Below, piece by piece: positions 35,188-44,581 of a DNA stretch of 64,000 bases (position 1 is the stretch's first letter; each line of letters opens with the position of its first letter). Under the pieces are notes generated by a model, which was not told where the DNA came from, ran no database searches, and was given only the letters and a program-made list of their open reading frames with translations. The stretch covers positions 1-64,000 of the forward strand of contig CAVPDQ010000027.1 in NCBI GenBank assembly GCA_963702685.1, given 5' to 3'. The stretch comes from AP-15 sp963702685. Lineage in GTDB: Bacteria; Pseudomonadota; Alphaproteobacteria; ATCC43930; CGMCC-115725. The position numbers and the translations under genes are program-made.

Positions 35188-35874
35188 CTACAGCGTTACC
35201 GTATCGCGCATGCGGATCGACCTTACCAAATGACGAGGCGCGCATCCTCGTCGAGCACGAGCATGGACCAGAAAGCCGCGCAGCAGGTCGCGGGCGGTGT
35301 CGTTCCAGTGCGGCTCACTTTCGATGCCGCTGCGCACCACCAGCATGTCGGCAAGCGTGCCGGCGCGGCCGACGACATCGGGATGGTCGGGGTCGAGCGT
35401 GTCGAGCCAGTTCAGCGTGCGACCGGCGGCGCCGGTGATCGCAACGGATCGATCAGCAAGACCTCTTGCCCGGCCTGACGCCGGGCGCGGGCGGTGACCG
35501 CGTAATTCAAGTCGAGGACAAAGGCGGAGCCGGGATAGTCGAGGAGGTTCGGGATCACCGCGCCGATGCCCTTGCCGGCACCGGTCGGAGCGCAGGTCAG
35601 GATATGCCCGTCGTGATAAAAGCGGCCGCGGCTGTGCCGTGTGTTCGGCAGATCGCCGAGGGCAAAGGCATCGGCCGGGGCGGCGGGCTTCAGATGCCCG
35701 GCAGCGCTGGCGTCCGCTGCCCCACCAGCCCCGCCGGGCCGAGCCGTGGGTGGCCGGCGGGGTCGGAGCAAACAGGATGGCCCAGACCCGGCGCAGCCGG
35801 CCCGGCAGCAGAAGCGGGCCAAGGACGAGCAGCGCCATGGCCGAGACCAGCCACAGCACAAAGCCGAGCCACAT
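35188..35874 (-). pseudogene. traG: TraG/VirD4-type conjugative coupling protein, frameshifted and truncated
   Basis: ATG 35874 begins with a membrane helix (MWLGFVLWLVSAMALLVLGP). In a second frame follow FALGDLPNTRHSRGRFYHDG, ILTCAPTGAGKGIGAVIPNL (Walker A) and LLDYPGSAFVLDL. The first frame resumes with AITGAAGRTLNWLDTLDPDH and NDTARDLLRGFLVHA. At least two shifts and loss of the C-terminal half, including Walker B, make it inactive. It indicates a former type IV secretion or conjugation module. Confidence 0.7.
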
Positions 35875-35890
35875 CGCACCCGGCTAGGAG

Positions 35891-37425
35891 GCGTAGGATT
35901 CGGTTGTCGAGACTGAACCTGCCGAGCGACGGAGGCGACACCCGCCATGGTTGATGCTACGCCGCTTCTGCCCGGTCTGTCACCGGTTCAGGGCAAGGAG
36001 ATGGTCGCGCGGTTTGACGGCGGCCGGCTGTCCTCGGAAGGCGGGCTGTTGGTCCTGCGCGAGATCGAGCGCCGGCTCGGGGTGGCCGACCGTGCTGGCC
36101 GCCTGTCTCAAGGACCCGCGGGCGCCGGAGCGGGTCGTGCACCAGCTGGCCGAGATCATCCGCTTCCGGATGCTGATGATCGCCGCCGGCTACGAGGACG
36201 GCAACGACGCCGACCGCTGCGCACCGACCCGATGTTCAAGCTGGCGCTCGAACGCTTGCCCTCGGATGAGGAGCTGTGCTCGCAATCGACGATCTCGCGG
36301 CTGGAGAACCTGCCGGATGTGCGGACGCTGCTGCGCCTGGGCCGGGCGCTGGTCGAGCAGTACTGCGCCTCGTTCCGGCAGGTGCCGAAGCGCATCGTCC
36401 TCGACATCGACGACACCTTCGACCGCGTGCACGGCGGCCAGCAGTTGCGCCTGTTCAATGCCTCATTACGACGATTACGGCTTCCAGCCGATCGTCGTGT
36501 TCGACGGCGAGGGGCGCTTCGTCACCGCGCTGCTGCGCCCGGCAAGCGGCCGAGCGGGCGTCGAGATCCGCGCTTTTCTGCGCCGCCTCGTCGGCGCGAT
36601 CCGCGCCCACTGGCCCAAGGTCGAGATCCTGCTGCGGGCCGACAGCCACTATACCGCACCCGGAGGTGCTCGACTGGTGTCGGCAGAACCGGGTCGATTG
36701 GATCCTCGGCCTGGCGCCCAACGCGGCGCTCGCGCCGCCATGTCGCGGCGTTGGAGAAAAGCACCGCCGAGCGCTTCAAGGCGGCGCCCGCGCGCGGCAA
36801 GGTGCGGCGCTTCGCGCAATTCTACGACGCCGCGCAGAGCTGGCAGCCGGGTCGAGCGCATCATCGCCCGGCTCGAGGCCGGGCCCGAGGGAACCGATAC
36901 CCGTTTATCGTCACCAATCTCGAAGGCGGCCGCGCCAAGAAGCTCTACCAGCGGCTCTACTGCGCCCGCGGCCAGGCCGAGAACCACATCAAGGCGTGGA
37001 AGAACCACCTCGCCGCCGACCGCACCTCCTGCCACGAGGCCGGGGCCAACCAGTTCCGCCTCTTCCTCCACGCCGGCGCCTATTGGCTCATGTGGTCGCT
37101 GCGCCGGGCAATGCCGGCGCGCTCCCGCTGGCGCGTCATGCAGTTCGACACCCTGCGGCTGCGCCTGGTGAAACTCGCCGCCCGCGTCGTCGAGCTGAAA
37201 ACCCAGATCAAGATCCACCTGCCGTCGAGCGCCCCCGATCAGCCGATCTTCGCCATGCTCCTCGACCGCCTGCCGCGCCTGGTCGTCTGAAACGCGGGGC
37301 AGCGTGCCCCGCCATCGCCACCTCTTTCCGCAACCCCAGCGCCTACCCGATCCACGCCATCCAACCCGCCGCCGCGGGAACCGGCCAACTCGCCCGGGCT
37401 CCGCAACTACAACCAAACCGTGTTT
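35891..37425 (+). mobile_element. IS1380-family element, heavily frameshifted
   Basis: One transposase region (35947-37290) flanked by weak inverted repeats (TAGGATTCGGTTGTCGAGAC near 35893; ACACGGTTTGGTTGTAGTTG on the minus strand near 37425). End positions are approximate. Confidence 0.65.
35947..37290 (+). pseudogene. IS1380-family transposase with at least six frameshifts
   Basis: Segments in alternating frames rebuild the IS1380 order: RFDGGRLSSEGGLLVLREIE, LAEIIRFRMLMIAAGYEDGN, ELCSQSTISRLENLPDVRTL, RIVLDIDDTFDRVHGGQQLR, HYDDYGFQPIVVFDGEGRFV, EILLRADSHYT, RVDWILGLAPNAAL, then YQRLYCARGQAENHIKAWKN and AGANQFRLFLHAGAYWLMWS. The catalytic Asp (LDIDDT, LRADSH) and Glu (GQAENHIK) residues are recognisable. 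It cannot be translated as one protein. Confidence 0.85.
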
Positions 37426-37771
37426 ACTTTGATATACACCAAGTCAATGTATTTTCTCGATGCATAGATCGGGCTAGGTCGCTCAGGTCGATTGCTCCGC
37501 TGCCGCGGACAATGACGTTAGCACGCGGAGATGGCGAAGCGCAACCGTCGCCGGGACGATACCTTATCGGCGCGACCGCTCCGCCTTGCTGACGTGCCTT
37601 GAAGCTGTCAGGCTACCTGGATGTCAGTTTGGCGGCAGCGTTCGTGGCCCGAAGGCGCGTGGGATCGAAGGTCGAAATCAGCGACGGCGCGTTTCGAGTG
37701 CGGGAAGATCAGCCGGTTAAGACGCAAGCCGGTCCGAATACCTCCTGCGAAGTGACGACAGGAGGCAACAG
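37426..37771. other. Gene-free stretch
   Basis: From the IS1380 end to the DUF3309 gene there is no supported reading frame. It includes an AT-richer segment at 37420-37450. It may hold the promoter of the DUF3309 gene, but no clear -35/-10 stands out. Confidence 0.35.
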
Positions 37772-37927
37772 ATGCTCGGCACCATCCTGATCATCATCCT
37801 GATCCTGCTGCTCATCGGCGCGCTGCCCCGATGGGGCTACAGCAGCGGATGGGGCTACTATCCGACCGGCGGGCTCGGGGTGGTTCTCATAATCGTGATC
37901 ATCCTGCTGCTGCTCGGCCAGATTTAG
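37772..37927 (+). CDS. DUF3309 family small membrane protein
   Basis: 51 residues with AGGAGG 7 nt upstream of the ATG. MLGTILIIILILLLIGALPR, WGYSSGWGYYPTGGLG, VVLIIVIILLLLGQI: two hydrophobic helices joined by a W/Y/G/S-rich loop, the DUF3309 signature. These proteins are common in proteobacteria and often stress-induced; their function is unknown. Confidence 0.85.
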   Translation: MLGTILIIILILLLIGALPRWGYSSGWGYYPTGGLGVVLIIVIILLLLGQI

Positions 37928-38003
37928 GTCGCGGCGGCCAAATCGGGACGGGATTTTGACGAGCGGCTGTCTATTTTTCCGGTCGAACTTTGAAGGGATG
38001 GCA

Positions 38004-38072
38004 ATGAACATGGCCAGCGCGATCGTTTGGACCGGCTTCGCCATCGTCGCGGCGGTGATCATCTTCGCCTGA
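38004..38072 (+). CDS. Tiny single-TM peptide
   Basis: 22 residues (MNMASAIVWTGFAIVAAVII, then FA) after GAAGGGA. One transmembrane helix with an amphipathic start. It follows the DUF3309 gene on the same strand by 76 nt, so both may belong to one unit. Plausible but short; an in-frame ATG at 37998 is the alternative start. Confidence 0.45.
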   Translation: MNMASAIVWTGFAIVAAVIIFA

Positions 38073-38089
38073 TCGGAAAGCGGCCCGGA

Positions 38090-38182
38090 TTATTGCCAGC
38101 CCACAACGATCCCGAAAGCCAGCACGGTGGCTAAAGCCAGCGCGCCGCGAACGATTACCTTATCGGCAATCGAGGATCTCAT
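38090..38182 (-). CDS. Tiny single-TM peptide, convergent
   Basis: 30 residues: MRSSIADKVIVRGALALATV, LAFGIVVGWQ. A basic N-terminus and one transmembrane helix, preceded by AAAGGGA about 8 nt from the ATG. It converges with the peptide at 38004. No family recognised. Confidence 0.4.
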   Translation of the reverse strand: MRSSIADKVIVRGALALATVLAFGIVVGWQ

Positions 38183-38639
38183 CAGGGAATCCCTTTGTGT
38201 TTGGTTAACGGAAAATACCTCGCGCCCGGCCGCATCAAGAGCGATGACGCCGCCAATGGGTGAGGCAAAAGATATTGGGGGAGCTGCACCCCGAGGGTGG
38301 AGGCGGGGTGCGCTCGATCGGGAAGCCCGCTCGAAGACCGCTACGGCCGCGGAGCCACCCTGATTATTAGCCAGATCCCGGTCGATCGCTGGCACGACCT
38401 GATCGGCGCCGACCCTCGCCGATGCCATCCTCGACAGAATCATTCACAATGCCCATCGCCTCCAGCTCCGCGGCGACAGCTTGCGCAAGCAGAAAGCGCC
38501 GAAAATCGTCGCCGCTTGACCCGGCCCAGTCCGTTATGGAGAGATTACGTCCGACCAACGGGCGACACGCCACCGCGGCCGAGATCGTCGGAATCCGCAG
38601 GCCTTCGTCACCCATCAGCCGAGCGCGCGGGCCTTTGGT
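38183..38639. other. Stretch without an assignable gene
   Basis: A minus-strand frame (38367-38640) contains RIPTISAAVACRPLVGRNLS and RFLLAQAVAAELEAMGIVND, which look protein-like but belong to no recognised family and merge into the IS630 scrap. It may be a decayed gene. Confidence 0.3.
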
Positions 38640-38800
38640 CATGTCCCTGATGCGCGCGACGCCTTCATCGAGCGGTCGAGGTGTGCGCCGATACCGCGCC
38701 AAGCGGCCTCGATCGTGTGCGGGACGGTTTTGCGCAGCAGCGTCTTGAGCTTGGCGAAGACCTGCTCGATCGGGTAGCGTACCCACTCGCACGCGCGAAG
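38640..38800 (-). mobile_element. IS630-family transposase C-terminal scrap
   Basis: The minus strand encodes VRYPIEQVFAKLKTLLRKTV, PHTIEAAWRGIGAHLDR, the conserved end of IS630 transposases with the catalytic Glu (PIEQVFAKLK; the usual Asn appears as Tyr-Pro context). The remainder of the element is absent. Confidence 0.65.
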
Positions 38801-38875
38801 GAGCCGCCGCGCAGTCATAGCGTAGTGAGGGAACTCGCCGCCGCAGAGCCGTGCCAGTCGGATCGGAAGCGCTCA

Positions 38876-40542
38876 GAGCCTGTGAAACTTTTGATCCGGG
38901 CGGCGGTTGTCAAGCGCCGCGGGGCGGTTGAGTTCGGCGACATCGGGTAGACTCATGTCGGGGTTCTGCCGAGATGTGGTGTCGGGATGGCGTTGGAGGG
39001 TCAGTCGGCGCTGTTTTCCGGGCTTTCCGAGATGGCGGCGCCGGAGGCTTGCGGGCGCGGGCTGCCGCGGCTGCGCACCCCGATTCGCAATCAGATTGCG
39101 GTGCATTTTCTGACGCTGGACGAGTTGCTGCCGCCGGACCATCGGGCGCGTCAGGTGTGGTCGCTGGTCGAGCAGCTGGATTTGTCGGCGCTGTACGACG
39201 CAATCAAGGCGACCGAAGGTCGGCCCGGACATCCGCCGGGCGACCCGCGTCTGTTGGTGGGGTTGTGGCTGTACGCGACCTTGGAGCAGGTGGGCAGCGC
39301 CCGGATGCTCGAGCGGTTGTGCCGGGAGCACGTCGGCTTCCGCTGGATGTGCGGCGGGGTGAGGCTCAATCATCACACCCTGTCGGACTTTCGCGTGGCC
39401 CATCCGGCGGTCCTGGAGGACCTGCTGACGCGCAGCTTCGCGGCCTGCCTGCACAGCGGGCTGGCGAGCCTGGAGCGGGTTGCGTAGGACGGCATGCGGG
39501 TTCGGGCGAGCGCCGGCGCGGCCTCGTTCCGGCGGCGGCCGCGGCTGGCGGAATACCGCGAGGTGGCGCGGGCGGAACTGGCCCGGCTGCGGGCCGAGGT
39601 GCATGCCGATCCGGCGGCAGGAAGCCGTCGGCAACGGGCGGCGCAGGAACGCGCGGCGCGCGAACGCGCGGCGCGGGTTGCCGCGGCGCTGGATGCGGTG
39701 GCGGTGATGGAGCATCGCGTCAAGCCGCCGCCCAAGTCGCCCGAGCCAACCGATGCGCCGCCGCCCGAGGGCAACGGCGGCAACAAGCCGGCCGAACCGC
39801 GGGCCTCGACGAGCGATCCCGAGGCGCGGGTGATGAAGATGGCCGATGGCGGTTTTCGGCCGGCCTTCAATGTCCAGTTTGCCACCGCCACCGACAGCCA
39901 GCTGATCGCCGCGGTGGCGATCGGCAATGTCGGCAGCGATCAGGGCCAGCTGGCGCCAATGGTCGAACAGCTGGCCGCGCGCTATGGCAAGCCGCCGCGC
40001 GCGATGCTGGTCGATGGCGGGTTCACCAAGTTGGCAGACATCGAGGCGGTCGAGGCCGGCGGCGAAACCACGGTCTATGCCCCGGTGACCAAACCGCGCG
40101 ACCCCGGGCGTGACCCGCATGCCCCGCGTCCCGGCGACAGCGCCACGATTGCGGCGTGGCGCGGCCGGATGGCGACGGCCGCGGCCAAGACGATCTACAA
40201 GGATCGTGCGGCGACCGCCGAGTGCGTCAATGCCTTGGCGCGCAATCGCGGTCTCCAGCGCTTTCTCGTCCGCGGGCTGGCCAAGGCCAAGACGGTCGCC
40301 CTGTGGTTTGCCTTGGCGCACAACCTGGCGCGCACCCTCAGCCTGCGCACCGCCGCGGCCTGAGCCGGCAGCCCAACAAACCGCCCGTTCCGGCGCGGCA
40401 CATTTACCGGAGGCGACAGCCGACACGATCCGACCCTGCGTGAAACAAACCGGAAGTTGCATCGACGGGAACCTCGCTTTCCACCCGATCGCCGCCCGCC
40501 GCTCTCACCCGCCGCCCTCCCCAGCAAAAGGTTCACAGCCTC
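38876..40542 (+). mobile_element. IS1182-family element (type 2)
   Basis: Ends form an imperfect inverted repeat: GAGCCTGTGAAACTTTTGAT at 38876 and GAGGCTGTGAACCTTTTGCT on the minus strand from 40542. One transposase gene is interrupted by a single stop codon. It is unrelated in sequence to the three copies of the other IS1182 type. Confidence 0.8.
38987..40363 (+). pseudogene. IS1182-family transposase (type 2) with one in-frame amber codon
   Basis: N-part: TPIRNQIAVHFLTLDELLPP, DHRARQVWSLVEQLDLSALY, RLNHHTLSDFRVAHPAVLED. TAG at 39485-39487 ends it after LERVA. The same frame continues DGMRVRASAGAASFRRRP, where Gln (CAG to TAG) would be expected. The C-part has Asp in AMLVDGGFTKLADIEAVEAG and the end LQRFLVRGLAKAKTVALWFA. 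Apart from this one nonsense change the 458-codon gene looks intact, so inactivation is recent. Confidence 0.8.
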
Positions 40543-40651
40543 TCAGCCGGTGCCTACCGCCATATGCCGTTTCAGCCCCCGCGCGCTCTCGAAGCGGAGA
40601 TCGCCTGCGGCAGGGGGCCTTCTTCAATGTGAGCCGGCTTGAACGTGGTGT

Positions 40652-41416
40652 TCATGCGGCAGTTCGGTGTGCAACATCCGATTGCACCGCCGGTTGAGCT
40701 GATTGCGGCACCCCGACCGTCGGGGCTCGCGGCACCCGCACCGGCGCCAGGTCACATAGGACATAGCCACGGCCCCACACGGTCCCGATCGGCTGTTCGC
40801 CGCCCGTTGCAAGAGCAAGCTTCTTGCGCAGCTTGCAGACGAACACGTCGATGATCTTCATTTCGGGCTCGTGGGTGCCGTCATAGAGGTGGTCGAGAAA
40901 CATCTGTTTCGTCAGGGTCGTGCCCTTGCGCCGGCTCAAAAGCTCGAGGATGGCAAATTCCTTGGGCGTCAGATGGACTGGCCGGTCGTCGACGTACGCG
41001 GCACGGGCGTCGAGATTGACGACCAGCCTGCCAGTGCGGATCACAGATGGCGCATGATAGTTGGAATGTCGAACGATCGTCTGGATGCGCCGGATCAGCC
41101 CCTGATGATCGAGTGGCGGGGCCAGAAAGTGATCGTCCGCGAAGCCGAGGGCCTTGATCCTCGGGTCCGCCTCGGCGTGACCCGAGAGGATCAGCACTGG
41201 CACGGCGGCCGGCGCCAATCTTAGTCGCCGCAACAGCTGGTAATCTGCGTCGGATTGCAGCAAATCGATGAGCACAACGTCGTAATCGCAGAGTTTGTCG
41301 GCACCCAGGAGACCTCTGCTGAAAGTTGTCGTATCGAGAACCGAGGCCTCGTTCGCCAGAATCCTCTTTATGACGTCCAGGGTGAACTCGTCATCGGAGA
41401 CAAGAAGCACGCGCAT
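40652..41416 (-). CDS. CtrA-like response regulator (OmpR-type winged helix), divergent receiver
   Basis: 254 residues. The receiver (1-120) starts MRVLLVSDDEFTLDVIKRIL with the phospho-acceptor Asp in DYDVVLIDLLQSDADYQLLR. The switch Lys expected in the T/S-K-P-F context is replaced (HFLAPPLDHQGLI). The DNA-binding domain is very CtrA-like: SVIRTGRLVVNLDARAAYVD, VHLTPKEFAILELLSRRKGT, TLTKQMFLDHLYDGTHEPEM, KIIDVFVCKLRKKLALATGG. A C-terminal Pro/Ala extension follows. It is likely a CtrA paralogue with altered phospho-control rather than the essential cell-cycle regulator. A SciP-like gene lies 1.6 kb away. Confidence 0.8.
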   Translation of the reverse strand: MRVLLVSDDEFTLDVIKRILANEASVLDTTTFSRGLLGADKLCDYDVVLIDLLQSDADYQLLRRLRLAPAAVPVLILSGHAEADPRIKALGFADDHFLAPPLDHQGLIRRIQTIVRHSNYHAPSVIRTGRLVVNLDARAAYVDDRPVHLTPKEFAILELLSRRKGTTLTKQMFLDHLYDGTHEPEMKIIDVFVCKLRKKLALATGGEQPIGTVWGRGYVLCDLAPVRVPRAPTVGVPQSAQPAVQSDVAHRTAA

Positions 41417-41527
41417 AATGTGACACCTTCAGCTGGGTCGTTCTGATACTCAGGTGGTTTCCAAATCCATATCAGTCTTGATAATCGAGGCCAAAAATTT
41501 GATAAATGCACCCGGGAGGGTTCAGCC

Positions 41528-42576
41528 ATGAAGGGAGGCTCGCGAAAGGACAGCTCGGAGGGCCCGTTTTTGTGGGCGCGCGGGATCGCTGCTCGCGAGA
41601 CATTGCGCTACCTGGACAGGCGCGGCATCGATGCCGGGCCGCTGTTGTCGAAGGCCGAGCTGTCGCGGGCTCAGGTGTCGGAGGAGAGTGCCGGCGTATC
41701 TGTCGCTTCGCAGTGCCGGTTTCTCGACCTTGCCGCGATCGAGACGGATGATACGCTCCTAGGGCTGCACGTTGCGGCCGAGATGGACGTGCGGGAGAGT
41801 GGCATCCTGTTCTACCTCGTGGCTTCGTCGGGGACGGTCGCCGAGGCGCTCAAAAACCTGGCGCGATATGTCGGGACGACAAACGAGGCGGTGCACATCG
41901 ACCTTTCGCGGCAAAGCCCGGAAACGGTCCTGACCGTTCAATTTGCATTCGACGAGCCGCGCCGGCAGTCGTCGGAGTTCAGCACCTTGGCGGCGCTGAA
42001 GTCCTCTCCCGCGCGACAAATCGCGATTTCGCACCATCCCGCATAACGTTCGCGCACCCGCGAAACTCCGAGCTGCGCCAGATCCATCGCCTGCTGCGAT
42101 GCCCGGTCGAGTTCTCGCACCCGGTCGATAGCTGGGTGCTGCCGCAAAGCATCATGGAGCTGCCCATTGTTTCGAGCGACGGCCACCTGTTGGAAATCCT
42201 GGAGACGCACGCCGACCATCTGCTGGCCGAAAGACGTAAGGTAATGGGACTGAGCGGCATGGTGGAGAACCGGCTCCTCGGCGCGCTCCCCAGCGGCAAG
42301 GTCCAGACCGCGGCGCTTGCGCAGCAGCTCGGCATGAGCATGCGCTCGTTCACCCGGCGCCTCGCAGCGGAGGGCACGAGCTACGGGGAAATTCTCGACC
42401 GGCTGCGCAACCGGCTCGCACTGCGCTATCTCGAAGACAAGCGCATCTCGCTGCAGCAGATCGCCTGGCTGCTCGGCTATTCGGAATCGGCCGCGTTCAG
42501 CCATGCCTTCAAACGATGGTTCGGCACCTCGCCCAACCGGGCGAGACTTCAGACGTCGTTGTCTGATCCCGTCTGA
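41528..42576 (+). pseudogene. AraC-family transcriptional regulator (arabinose-binding-like N-domain), frameshifted
   Basis: ATG 41528 after GGAGGG. The N-terminal domain (ETLRYLDRRGIDAGPLLSKA, TVAEALKNLARYVGTTNEAV) is of the PF12625 type. Near 41997 one base must be gained or lost to continue VLSRATNRDFAPSRITFAHP, RNSELRQIHRLLRCPVEFSH. The C-terminal double HTH is intact (QLGMSMRSFTRRLAAEGTSY, LQQIAWLLGYSESAAFSHAF, KRWFGTSPNRAR). As written, the first frame stops at 42046. It may be a genuine lesion or a sequencing error. Confidence 0.75.
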
Positions 42577-43037
42577 AGCACGCCGCGTCCGGCTTCGGGG
42601 TCTGATCGGCCGCGGTCGTTGAACAGCGCCGAACTACTGTCCGCCCAATCGTCCGCATCGCGTAGAACCTGAGCCGTAAGCGCCTGTGCGGCCGGTTCTG
42701 CCGTCACGTACGTTTCGGCGCCTCAGCGTCCATCCACAAAATCGACGGATCAACTTATTGGCCTGATTTATCAAACAGGGCCTTACCAACACCGCCCATT
42801 TCAACGGCATGCCAAGAAGAACTGCCAACATCGGCTTTCGGACGGCGCCGGCAGCTTGTCGCGGAGATCGACGCCTGGCCCGCCCGCCAGCGAGCGCGGC
42901 GATCGCCCACTTCCTCGAACACGACCCGCCAGCACAAGGGGCGCGACTGGCGGAGGCTCTTGAACAAGGCCCGAACCGGTTTCTCATATAACAAGTTTTT
43001 CATGCTCTATCGCGGACAATAAGAGGAGCTCCAAATC
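42577..43037. other. Gene-free stretch
   Basis: No recognised coding sequence between the AraC gene and the SciP-like gene. AT-rich around 42735-42790 and 42975-43030. AGAGGAGCTCC at 43021-43031 is the likely ribosome-binding region of the next gene. Confidence 0.4.
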
Positions 43038-43307
43038 ATGACTGTCACCCGCTGGGTACCAAGCCGCAAGGCTGCACTCGTCGGCCAGATCGAAAGTGGC
43101 ATGCTGACCCCCTCAGAAGCACAGTGCCAATTTGGTCTCTCGCCTGAAGAGCTCGCCGAATGGAAGCGCGCCCTGGCGGCGCATGGGGTTCCTGGCCTGC
43201 GCGTAACGCGACTCCAAGTCTATATGGGGCAGAATTCGAAAAGTAGCTTGGGCGGTCGGCGCTATATCCGGACGCCCAACACGCCTCTCGTGCTTCCCCA
43301 AACTTGA
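43038..43307 (+). CDS. SciP-like protein (DUF1153), CtrA-inhibitor family
   Basis: 89 residues, ATG 43038. VTRWVPSRKAALVGQIESGM, LTPSEAQCQFGLSPEELAEW, KRALAAHGVPGLRVTRLQVY matches the SciP helix-turn-helix fold, including the W.P.RKA.LV start and the GVPGLRVTR..(H/Y) end. In Caulobacter SciP binds DNA and CtrA and blocks CtrA-dependent transcription. The last 20 residues are not conserved, so the C-terminus may be altered. Its nearness to a divergent CtrA-like regulator suggests a functional pair. Confidence 0.75.
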   Translation: MTVTRWVPSRKAALVGQIESGMLTPSEAQCQFGLSPEELAEWKRALAAHGVPGLRVTRLQVYMGQNSKSSLGGRRYIRTPNTPLVLPQT

Positions 43308-43621
43308 ACACCACGGTAGACAGATCGTTTCGCGGGAACGGTATTTGGTGGCGGTTAGCGCGTCAACTCGCGTCGGGCCTCCAGGGGCTCAAGGCGAGGA
43401 AGAGGTGTTCTGATCCTTGGCCTGAACCCAAGCTGTGTGGTATTCGCGCAGGATCCGCAAGATCTCGGTTCCGTGCCGACGGCGACCCTGCTCCCGGGCC
43501 CACGCACGGGGGTGCATTGGCTATTTTCGTTGTAGGGGTAGGTGCGGTCGGGTCAAAGGCTGGCGTTTTTGGCCTCTGCAGCATCCAGCGGGAGCCAAGC
43601 TAGCTCAAAGCTAGGTCCGGG
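43308..43621. other. Gene-free stretch
   Basis: No convincing reading frame or structured element seen between the SciP-like gene and the end of the DUF2950 gene. Confidence 0.4.
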
Positions 43622-44570
43622 TTATTCGTTCGTCATGTTGACACGCGACCACGAGAGGTCCGGATCGAATGTCGTCATTTCGGTAACGACGCGCGCTGCC
43701 TCGCGGCCGAGGTCTTTCTGGTATACATCGCCGTCCGGGCCGACGATAAACGTCATGATGCCGGTCGAACTCGAACACGGCAGGCCAAGCGATCAACGCG
43801 AAGCCGCGGGTCATGCGGCCCGAATGAAGGTAGCTCTTGGCGCCGCCGTCTCCGTTTGGACCCTGCCCTTTAAGAATGCGGAAATAATAGCCTTCGTACG
43901 GGATCGGCTTGCCGCCGACCAGCTCGCCCGGATAACCCGCGTCACGTGCCGCATCGATCAACGGCCCGAGCGGACTTTCACTCTCGCCCTCGCCTACGGG
44001 CCAATAAAGGCCGTCATGGCGCCCCTGCGTGCTGACCAGATGTGTGGCATAAAACCCGGTTCCATTTCCTTGCTTGGCGCGATCGAAATAATTGCGCTGA
44101 GCATCGACGCCGGCGAGCAGCGTGCGGATCGCAGACAGCTCGTTACGACCGATCCGCCGGTCGACGACGGTCTGCGCCCCGGCCTTCGTATCGAAGGTCC
44201 AGCGCCCGCCGCGTTCGACGAGCGGGATCGGGAGCGGCCAATCATTCGCGCCGACATTGAGCTGCGCACGGCCCGCGCCTTTCGAGGCGATCGCGTGCTT
44301 CTCGTCGTAGAGAGCGACGAAACGTCCCCGGAGTTCCCCGTCGGCGTATCGGTCGCCAGAATCGATGACACGGTCGCCGTCGGGCCCCAGGATCGCGCGC
44401 AAGTCAGCTTCGTTATGGTCGCGCAAGGCGGCGACGAATGCGGTCACGGCTTCCTCGGGCGACGAGAAGCCACGCTGCTGTTCGGGCGCGTTCGCGAGCG
44501 CCGCTTGCGCGATGCCGAGCCAGAGCATCGCAGCCGCGATCGACCAAGACCGAGTGTTTGGGAATATCAT
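43622..44570 (-). pseudogene. DUF2950 domain protein, frameshifted near the C-terminus
   Basis: ATG 44570. Signal peptide (SWSIAAAMLWLGIAQAALANA), then the DUF2950 body: FSSPEEAVTAFVAALRDHNE, LRAILGPDGDRVIDSGDRYA, TGFYATHLVSTQGRHDGLYW, GGKPIPYEGYYFRILKGQGP. Near 43773 the frame shifts; the expected end GIMTFIVGPDGDVYQKDLGR and DPDLSWSRVNMTNE lies in the neighbouring frame, stopping at 43622. Without correction the product ends in a foreign tail at 43611. It is periplasmic or secreted; the family is usually encoded directly after DUF3300, as here (12 nt spacing). Confidence 0.8.
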
Positions 44571-44581
44571 CGGAAATCTCC

